NCBI GenBank assembly: GCA_937885165.1
Contig: CAKZZJ010000198.1
Span: 1 to 8,167 of the forward strand
DNA length: 8,167 nt
Origin: an uncultured Caryophanales bacterium
GTDB lineage: Bacteria; Bacillota_I; Bacilli_A; Acholeplasmatales; Anaeroplasmataceae
Direction of reading: 5' to 3'
A model generated the notes under the pieces. That model worked only from the letters and a program-made list of their open reading frames with translations, was not told the DNA's origin and searched no databases. This document shows positions 6,001 to 8,167 of the stretch, one piece after another; positions within the stretch are counted from its first letter, which is position 1; each line of letters starts with the position of its first letter. The position numbers were made by a program, and so were the translations under genes.

Positions 6001-8167
6001 AAAAATCTAGCATTTTATGCTATATTTGAAGAAGTTGACCGTCTATATAATGTAACATTTGAAGTTGTAACAGGGATTAAAGCAATTGAGTCAAAACAAG
6101 TTAAATATAATACGTTAGTTGAATTTGAAGTTGAATTTGCCGAAGGTTATGAAGAAGATAATCTTGTAGTTACTAATGCTTCATTAAAACAAGACACAAC
6201 ATATGAATTAAATGTAATTAGCGATGTTACTGTATCAATTAGTGGGGCTAAAGTAATAGCTGGAACTAAATTTGTTAGTGTTAATGAATTAGAAAAGCTT
6301 AATTTCAATGGCGATTCTACTTTTATAGGAGATAATTATACATTTAGCGTAACATATAAAGAACATTATGAAGGCGATTTTGTTGTTAGAGTAGATAGTG
6401 TGGAAGTCGCTCCAACTGATGGCTCATACACAGTTACTAATATTACGAATGATATTCAAATAGTTATAGATGAAACAAATGTATCTTACATAAAATATTA
6501 TGTTTATTGGATGAATGGTGATGATATAGTTAGTCAAGATTATTTAAGTTATGGCACTATACCATCACATGAAGATTTAGGTAATTATTTAGATGGAAGT
6601 AAATATTATACATTCATTGGTTGGAATAGCGATAGTAGCGCAGAAACTGTCCTAGATGAACTTCCTCAAGTTTCAGGTGAAACTTATTATTATGCTATAT
6701 ATACTGAATCTGATGCTAATGGATATTATCTTGTTTTAGGTGAAAATCAGTATAAAATGGATCATATTGGTGAAGAAACAATAAATAACATTACTTATGA
6801 TCAATATAAATATACTGCTAAAGTAAATAATGATACACAAGTTCAAGTTTATAATAGTGGTGCAAATGCTACTTGGACTATAACTAATCTTGATTCTTCA
6901 TCTACTACAAGAGCACATATTTTTGGTGAATCATATAATGATGTAAATTATTATGTAATGGCAGTTGAGGCTGGAACATATGATTTCTATTTAAAATTAA
7001 GTTATGGTAATGATCAACTTTATATTGAATCTAAAGATGATATTACAACAACTAGTCAAGATTATGTAATTTTACATGCTTGGAACTGGAGTTATAATAA
7101 TATTTATGATGAATTAGATAATATCGCAAAAGCTGGCTATACAGCAATTCAAGTATCGCCAATTCAACAACCAAAAGATTATACTGATTCTTCTGCAACA
7201 ATTATGTCAAGCTGGTGGAAATTATATCAACCAATGACTTTAGGCTTTAGTGATAGTAATAATACATGGTTTGGTTCTCAAGATGATTTTAAAGCTATGG
7301 CTGATAAAGCTCATAACCTTGGTATTAAAGTTATCGTTGATGTTGTATTAAATCATGTATCAAGTACTGCAACTTCACTTTCAGAATATATGCGTGGTGA
7401 TGTAAATAGCACATCAGATCTTCAATCTACCCTTCAAACATATTCAGATATGAAAGATTTGAATACAAATAGCACTGAAGTTCAAAATACAATAATATCG
7501 ATGTTAAAGGATTGTATCGATTCTGGTGCTGATGGCTTCAGATATGATGCTGCAAAACATATTGAGACTATCCATGATGGAATATATGCCTCTAATTTCT
7601 GGCCAAATGTTACAAAAGAAGTTTTAGAATATGGTTTATCAAAAGGTGTATTAATTTATAATTATGGCGAGATATTAAATGGTACAGAATATGGTAGAAG
7701 TCTAAGCTGGTATACACCATATATGTCAATTACATATACTCCATATACAACTTATGAAGATACATCTGGAGTGCAAATTCCAGATGAAAAGAAATTATAT
7801 TGGGTAGAATCTCATGACAATTATAATGATAAATATAAAGCAAATAACATTTCTTCAAGCGACTATTGGACAATAAATCGTGATTGGGCTAAAATTGCCG
7901 CAAGAGAAGGTTATACCTTACTTTATTTCGCTAGACCTGAATCATCTTCTACTACTATGGGTAGTATAGGTGAAACGCATTATAAAGATGATTCTGTTTC
8001 TGCTGTAAATTATTTCCATAATTTATTTAGAGGCGCTAAAGAATATTATACAGATAATAATAACGGCAGCGTCACAATTGAAAGATTCTTTGGTTCTTAT
8101 TTAAGTGGTGGAGTTAATATTACTGGTGATACTGGTATGGTAATCATCAATTATAACAACTGTCCTC
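61..8167 (+). CDS. Chimeric giant protein: Vps54-like N-terminal part joined in frame to modular AmyE-like GH13 alpha-amylase (3' partial)
   Basis: I translated the frame line by line: it is open for 2702 codons with no stop and runs off the window. ATG 61 is the first ATG after the in-frame TAA at 52-54. Residues 1-590 look like a eukaryotic vesicle-tethering subunit. Residues 591-2330 are all-beta repeat modules, carbohydrate-binding-like modules and InlB-type repeats. Residues 2334-2702 are a GH13 alpha-amylase barrel with nucleophile D2496, acid/base E2537 and D2586. The N-terminus is polar and has no signal peptide, which is odd for a starch-degrading enzyme that should be secreted. Composition, codon use and residue content all change near residue 590, so the two parts have different origins. 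In part two the first in-frame ATG is codon 770, inside a folded module, so no separate bacterial start is available. A continuous frame is certain; whether it is one natural gene is not. Confidence 0.8.
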   Translation, partial: MKKGIQSININKILIQRLKKYNFQNFSQILNSPEPEPSYFSYFENITNLIYSTMYDDESNMETEIDKDLYKFSEDSIIIIDSSDKLMNGIKTFNYEKNKNKTNLKMILEEPSDIYTNKIDNKYKRFCVNHKENNKLKRKNSNNNELEKNQRFLNLKSIYITNEDILLGIPDEYKVPNSGFKTDPDLLSKPVNYLQIKCNGLIKMSTQIDKELEKILGHTNKLDHYIQNNWLPWNSNINLYYENIKIYHKKIDSIKKKALGNTSKLILKEIKRKNIKKLKDICKQFKTIKESIITLASLIKNVKQYKLINELIYKNQNYIENIKIIVKGKVGIMDLFEMSLKNFKENNNSHTSGELNKILDEYFQDFVYIDETYMNNFEMYKISEKNYNIILSYSYGIKRLLEHLQFKKQKDEIEKIDSLCEYYIQNNLIKSIYNKLRGIFTNLTIDILRKILDYFRKEVKAKEEDNEMTQINEIDKDIDIKEEQCLLLCLIITKFNFCKNMKGFVDEILKIIDKSEDKNITKIIKADFKAECQEINSKIDYNSNFIIKSQLSDCFKDSLMNMPINQFLQNYYLINDLMEPIISSDEKNKNVLYEFQLLSTYSANEEKEPLVFKLGDQVLPIYVNGELKENYVPLNGTYEAYISSDLKVYLTEPANLYQLVVSLGDEKKIVELTKDQENGNLWVNDSKEIAANSILGIYNYTRDLDVNVTKSTELNNVLKDDLSLFRTNNYKIKFNSEDNSIFVEYVTLPIFDAYVIASFNEWISNETSIMSYESGIYSFDALIKRNEKIKIKYDVDGVVSYFGFDDLKENNLDLTYDDDKNIVLSVGGNYHISFDLSNKKIEITLTDNFILTINNEEKSLDLDDNLSSQAQYSVEISGNSGDKLAFNVNGILVEESTSLSINNVKLNSENEIVLISPISKAKVYLKVEIENNKETYSIWVEGYYDMYFVNNQEMALSEQAPSGFDEQYELSLDLKRNDFLSFKFFAEDIDVIVEDENNNVKVEENEIKVISTKDNATIYLKLKDGNYYLWVSGYSHEVLDTYTVLIDEELAEVTEKETGEDNNYVFEVTLNIGEVVTVEKDGSVLSFPQAEGQDDATSFTATRAGEHTFYVNLEDKVYVTQPSAPIGVYTVKVNGEVKQVTELDKGDDNYVFQIDLDANDDLVVEMDGTALEFGNEFTVETGTYKVYVNSENIVYVEGPEIVYTYTVLIDEKLAEVTEKETGEDNNYVFEVNLKASQVVVIKLNDQTLEICGINGNELDEPTSSFEVSYEGKHTFYVNLNNEVWVNQPIAPIDEDAYEIIINDDVVEVENIKDEDGTDYFAFEYELQVGDRVVVKVNDTAIEFENTSSAGLTEFTAVTAGKHTFYHNDRNLIWVSEPEIETIWGLVGLDDNWDMDILLVKGDDGLWSITINISANSEFKIRANGGWDECYPTGDNKKVEDEGRYLITFDSTSHEINISKIEYVGLDGEYNDTNVVVSGYSDEGSVVVNEVSQENSNFVLKAGQEFLISYSVILTKGQPSNDLTITFPIPEGVDDNFVIIHLHGEEKITYSTSSETHKILINDGKATITVSELSEFVFVKITAYYEISFESHDGTEVLNVASGTIPSPTTPETYYDGNIAYVFKSWSKDLTEAFKDTKYTALYSEEIKGYSVSINDDEEKYALALKEGSETEYTISLTVDANDTLYFYFDGALIENVKIKSGDAENVNNLSQTSKIIKGGNVSIYYETNTQDSGVWVTGNEIEVEYITLYLKPNDNWKVNNARFALYTITSQKWFDMSLVDSSNDLYSVTILKTYVTSEKIIFVRMNPSSETNEWDNKWNQTNDLTVPEGMILYTISAGAWDKGEGTWSNLEFSISFESNGGSEVASITQDYGTSVSAPLNPTKTGYTFAGWYSDQELQNSYEFTTMPLKNITLYAKWNPLKYEISWYYDDGTLIEKLELDYDTTLTHEEPTKDSTNEYTYTFLGWSNEIGGEVVTLGKVTKNLAFYAIFEEVDRLYNVTFEVVTGIKAIESKQVKYNTLVEFEVEFAEGYEEDNLVVTNASLKQDTTYELNVISDVTVSISGAKVIAGTKFVSVNELEKLNFNGDSTFIGDNYTFSVTYKEHYEGDFVVRVDSVEVAPTDGSYTVTNITNDIQIVIDETNVSYIKYYVYWMNGDDIVSQDYLSYGTIPSHEDLGNYLDGSKYYTFIGWNSDSSAETVLDELPQVSGETYYYAIYTESDANGYYLVLGENQYKMDHIGEETINNITYDQYKYTAKVNNDTQVQVYNSGANATWTITNLDSSSTTRAHIFGESYNDVNYYVMAVEAGTYDFYLKLSYGNDQLYIESKDDITTTSQDYVILHAWNWSYNNIYDELDNIAKAGYTAIQVSPIQQPKDYTDSSATIMSSWWKLYQPMTLGFSDSNNTWFGSQDDFKAMADKAHNLGIKVIVDVVLNHVSSTATSLSEYMRGDVNSTSDLQSTLQTYSDMKDLNTNSTEVQNTIISMLKDCIDSGADGFRYDAAKHIETIHDGIYASNFWPNVTKEVLEYGLSKGVLIYNYGEILNGTEYGRSLSWYTPYMSITYTPYTTYEDTSGVQIPDEKKLYWVESHDNYNDKYKANNISSSDYWTINRDWAKIAAREGYTLLYFARPESSSTTMGSIGETHYKDDSVSAVNYFHNLFRGAKEYYTDNNNGSVTIERFFGSYLSGGVNITGDTGMVIINYNNCP
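337..504 (+). other. Lys/Asn-rich low-complexity linker
   Basis: Residues 93-148 are dominated by Asn, Lys and Glu, with short runs such as NKNK, KRKNSNNN and ENNK. Such segments are typical of proteins encoded by extremely A/T-rich eukaryotic genomes and are probably disordered. They separate a variable N-terminus from the conserved helical region starting near residue 160. Confidence 0.6.
538..1395 (+). other. Vps54/Vps50-like helical rod (GARP/EARP N-terminal region)
   Basis: Residues 160-445 align by eye, colinearly, with the N-terminal region of human VPS54 as I remember it. The segment opens with IP..Y......F (169-180), like the IPKIF....F motif that starts the conserved region of VPS54. 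Residues 247-312 match without gaps a stretch of VPS54 running from LRDKIAQID to the GALDLI end; shared positions include KI..I, S..IL, RKN, TI, L..LI and a closing LI. The later ELNKILDEYFQDF (354-366) matches the ELEKLIDKMMIAEF region. Heptad-like spacing of Leu/Ile suggests coiled coil, as in CATCHR tethers. VPS50 also shares the K.F.TIK pattern (283-289). A profile search against PF10475 and PF07928 would settle which paralogue it is. Confidence 0.5.
1795..1860 (+). other. Composition junction between eukaryote-like and bacterial-like coding sequence
   Basis: By hand count, G+C is 11/60 at 1741-1800, 12/60 at 1801-1860, 21/60 at 1861-1920 and 16/60 at 1921-1980. The protein changes from helical, Lys/Asn-rich text to beta-strand text with Val, Thr, Gly and Asp. 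The join is in frame and lies in or beside the A-rich run at 1816-1829 (GAAAAAAATAAAAA). The last in-frame ATG before it is codon 578; the next is codon 770. No stop, transposon end, target duplication or convincing intron border is seen here. Confidence 0.6.
1831..2298 (+). other. Beta modules M1 and M2 (start of repeat array)
   Basis: M1 (residues about 591-652) and M2 (656-746) are the first two copies of a module that recurs through the protein. Each opens with a Y.(V/F).. strand, has a middle strand pair ending in a short (V/I)NG or similar turn, and closes with G.Y...(I/V)......(V/I)Y(L/V)(T/E), e.g. NGTYEAYISSDLKVYLTEP at 634-652 and NYKIKFNSEDNSIFVEYV at 729-746. M1 may be missing its first strand because the junction falls directly before it. 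I do not recognise a named family; a SusE/SusF-like or bacterial Ig-like fold is possible. Confidence 0.4.
2311..2589 (+). other. Carbohydrate-binding-like module 1
   Basis: Residues 751-843 begin with FDAYVIASFNEWIS (751-764), which resembles the opening (V)(V/A)GSFN.W of starch-binding modules such as SusE/SusF or CBM48/CBM20-type domains. They close with GGNYHISFDLSNKKIEITL (827-845), the usual last two strands of that fold, G.Y.I.FD......I.I. Aromatic W762, Y771 and F804 could contact glucan. A binding role is inferred from this pattern and from the linked amylase. Confidence 0.45.
2602..3162 (+). other. Beta modules M3 and M4
   Basis: Residues 848-944 and 945-1034 are two further copies of the recurring module. 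They end in KVYLKVEIENNKETYSIWVEG (split as KVYLKVEI at 921-928 and YSIWVEGY at 936-943) and ATIYLKLKDGNYYLWVSGY (1016-1034). The closing pattern (V/I)YLK......(Y)(S/Y)(I/L)WV.GY is shared and links them to the later copies, which end FYVNL....V(Y/W)V. Function unknown; stacking as a stalk that holds binding modules is an inference. Confidence 0.4.
3179..3263 (+). repeat. 85-bp near-identical direct repeat, copy 1
   Basis: This segment matches 3668-3752 at 81 of 85 positions by eye, with a constant offset of 489 bases (163 codons). It encodes the first strands of module M5. The rest of the modules has diverged far more at DNA level, so this block was copied or homogenised more recently than the array as a whole. 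Confidence 0.85.
3668..3752 (+). repeat. 85-bp near-identical direct repeat, copy 2
   Basis: Second copy of the block at 3179-3263, encoding the opening strands of module M7. The four differences are one A/G change giving Glu to Lys, one silent C/T, one silent A/G and one silent T/A. In-frame spacing means recombination between the copies would delete or add exactly 163 codons. Confidence 0.85.
4201..4440 (+). other. Carbohydrate-binding-like module 2 (SusE/SusF-type)
   Basis: Residues 1381-1460 show the pattern WG(L/I)VG....W......(L)....DG(L)W...(I).......(E)FK(I/F)RANGGW, then a Gly-Asp-Asn turn, then EGRYLITFDSTSHEINISK (1441-1459). This is the layout of the starch-binding domains of SusE/SusF and similar modules in bacterial amylases and pullulanases. 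W1383, W1392, W1406 and W1426 are candidate sugar-stacking residues. It is the best supported binding module in the protein. Confidence 0.6.
4441..4809 (+). other. Beta-sandwich spacer, family not recognised
   Basis: Residues 1461-1583 are rich in Val, Ser and Thr with alternating hydrophobic residues, e.g. VVVSGYSDEGSVVVNEV (1474-1490) and a Pro/Gly pair FPIPEGVDD (1526-1534). The text NDGKATITVSELSEFVFV (1561-1578) resembles the closing strands of Ig-like or ZU5-like surface domains. No catalytic or binding motif is seen. Confidence 0.35.
4810..4986 (+). other. InlB/Listeria-Bacteroides-type repeat 1
   Basis: Residues 1584-1642 follow the pattern (I/V)SF.S.DG......V..G.(I)P.P..P......YVF..WS.........T.YTALY, the layout of the Flg_new/InlB B-repeat family (PF09479), a small ubiquitin-like beta module common in surface proteins of Firmicutes. 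It is a diverged copy: the usual GY.F.GW is here AYVFKSW (1619-1625). Confidence 0.55.
4993..5292 (+). other. Beta module M9
   Basis: Residues 1645-1744 repeat the module seen at 1040-1380: GYSVSINDDEEKYAL opening (1648-1662), EYTISLTVDANDTLYFYFDG middle (1671-1690) and VSIYYETN....GVWVTG close (1721-1738). It is separated from the tandem array by a binding-like module, a beta spacer and an InlB repeat, so the module has been shuffled as an independent unit. Confidence 0.5.
5296..5604 (+). other. Carbohydrate-binding-like module 3 (NARFA / NKWNQT type)
   Basis: Residues 1746-1848 open with TLYLKPNDNWKVNNARFAL (1747-1765), carry VRMNPS (1803-1808) and NKWNQTNDLTVP (1816-1827), and end AGAWDKGEGTWS (1837-1848). 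I recall modules with NARFA..., R(M)NP..., NKWNQT.D(L) and WD.G.GTW from amylases and other glycan-active proteins of gut bacteria, where a sugar-binding role is presumed. W1756, W1814, W1818, W1840 and W1847 are the likely contact residues. I cannot give a CBM number. Confidence 0.5.
5614..5814 (+). other. InlB/Listeria-Bacteroides-type repeat 2 (canonical)
   Basis: Residues 1852-1918 are a textbook copy: ISF.SNGGS.V..I....G..V..P..PTKTGYTFAGWYSD......Y.F.T.P..NITLYAKWNP. Key positions are GYTFAGWY at 1885-1892 and LYAKW at 1913-1917. The family (PF09479) is found mainly in extracellular proteins of Firmicutes, Bacteroidetes and related gut bacteria, and acts as a spacer or adhesive stalk. 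This is the single clearest sign that part two is bacterial. Confidence 0.9.
5821..6027 (+). other. InlB/Listeria-Bacteroides-type repeat 3
   Basis: Residues 1921-1989 directly follow repeat 2 with no linker. They read KYEISWYYDDGT (1921-1932), an acidic YDTTLTHEEPTKDS stretch, YTFLGWSNEIGG (1960-1971) and LAFYAIFEE (1983-1991). The GW core and the closing FYA.F match the family, but the SNGG turn is replaced by YDDG. Confidence 0.7.
6046..6489 (+). other. Beta spacer between InlB-type repeats
   Basis: Residues 1996-2143 are all-beta text with two apparently related halves. The halves share the order (V/S)T(F/Y).......(F/V)...(E/G)YE.D..V, followed by a T...Y.(V/L)..I..D(V/I)...I strand pair: 1998-2062 and 2095-2138. 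No named family is recognised, though sequences of this kind commonly accompany InlB repeats in Firmicute surface proteins. No catalytic motif is seen. Confidence 0.35.
6493..6702 (+). other. InlB/Listeria-Bacteroides-type repeat 4
   Basis: Residues 2145-2214 run KYYVYWMNGDDIVSQDYLSYG (Y2163 and G2165 in the usual YGT turn), then IPSHEDLGNY, YYTFIGWNSDS (2182-2192) and ETYYYAIYTE (2207-2216). The YTF.GW core and closing YYA.Y fit the family. It stands alone just before the last beta module and the amylase. Confidence 0.65.
6721..7029 (+). other. Beta module M10 preceding the amylase barrel
   Basis: Residues 2221-2323 show the module pattern again: GYYLVLGENQYKM opening (2221-2233), QYKYTAKVNNDTQVQVYNSG middle (2248-2267) and AGTYDFYLKLSYGNDQLYIES close (A2304 to S2324). 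The close is nearly the same as in M5 and M7 (G.HTFYVNL....V(Y/W)V). Its position directly before the barrel suggests that these modules bind glucan or position the catalytic domain. Confidence 0.5.
7060..8167 (+). other. GH13 alpha-amylase catalytic barrel, AmyE-like (GH13_28)
   Basis: Residues 2334-2702 hydrolyse, by family, internal alpha-1,4 bonds of starch with retention. The domain opens VILHAWNWS (2336-2344) and then GYTAIQVSPI (2359-2368, region V side). Region I is DVVLNHV (2427-2433), region II GFRYDAAKH (2492-2500; R2494, nucleophile D2496), region III YNYGEIL (2533-2539; acid/base E2537) and region IV WVESHDN (2581-2587; H2585, D2586). Beyond these motifs, remembered AmyE text is matched at WWKLYQP, GADGF, DG.Y.S.FWPN, ARPE and AVN.FHN. 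All catalytic residues are present, so the barrel looks active. The text stops near AmyE's end of the barrel and start of domain C, so domain C and anything after it are outside the window. Confidence 0.93.

Larger units (their letters stand above)
1831..8167 (+). other. Bacterial-type multimodular amylolytic part (secreted amylase, own N-terminus missing)
   Basis: Residues 591-2702 have the layout of cell-surface or secreted polysaccharide-degrading proteins of gut Firmicutes: binding and spacer modules followed by a catalytic barrel. Cysteine is almost absent (C1251, C1429, C2485, C2701), usual for extracellular proteins of Gram-positive bacteria and unlike fungal secreted enzymes. No fungal dockerin (Cys-rich) is visible. 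Ile codons at 7081-7620 are 3 ATA, 6 ATT and 4 ATC, unlike the first part. The signal peptide that should come first is not present, so the bacterial-type part is itself 5'-truncated at the junction. Any wall anchor or C-terminal modules lie beyond the window. Confidence 0.7.

Noticed and set aside
7060..8167. A GH13 relative without activity (binding-only homologue).
   Set aside because: Nucleophile, acid/base, third Asp, the Arg two before the nucleophile and the region I and IV His residues are all in place.
1831..8167. A cellulosome-type enzyme with fungal or bacterial dockerins, which would fit an anaerobic fungus.
   Set aside because: No Cys-rich fungal dockerin and no duplicated calcium-loop bacterial dockerin is seen; only four cysteines occur in over 2100 residues. 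One could still lie past the window end.

Overview
The window holds one gene and almost nothing else: a single + strand reading frame opening at 61 and still open at the last base (2702 complete codons, no stop, 3' end cut off). It is preceded by 60 bases that contain no G or C at all. The predicted protein is a chimera of two unlike parts, and this is the main observation here.

Part one (about 61-1830, residues 1-590) looks eukaryotic. It is extremely A/T-rich (98 G+C in 540 bases at 661-1200, about 18%, hand count), rich in Lys and Asn, strongly uses ATA for Ile, has no Shine-Dalgarno sequence and has an A at -3 of the ATG. Its residues 160-445 resemble, from memory, the N-terminal helical region of Vps54, a subunit of the GARP tether at the trans-Golgi network (Vps50/syndetin is a close alternative). 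An anaerobic gut fungus (Neocallimastigomycota) fits this composition best; other very A/T-rich eukaryotes are not excluded.

Part two (about 1831-8167, residues 591-2702) looks like a bacterial extracellular amylolytic protein from a low-GC gut Firmicute or Mollicute-like lineage. It is about 33% G+C (176 of 540 bases at 3181-3720, hand count). In order it has about nine or ten diverged copies of an all-beta module, three carbohydrate-binding-like modules, four InlB/Listeria-Bacteroides-type repeats, and finally a GH13 alpha-amylase barrel very like Bacillus subtilis AmyE (subfamily GH13_28) with all catalytic residues present. The end of the window falls just after the barrel.

The two parts join in frame between about 1800 and 1860, where composition steps up abruptly. 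There is no signal peptide before part two, and the Vps54-like part lacks its C-terminal domain. Either this is a real gene fusion/horizontal transfer into an A/T-rich eukaryote, or a chimeric contig joining rumen fungal and bacterial DNA. The sequence alone cannot decide. I lean to a join artefact or a non-functional fusion, because a cytosolic vesicle tether fused to a secreted amylase lacking a signal peptide makes little cellular sense. The amylase and its binding modules by themselves form a coherent starch-degrading machine.
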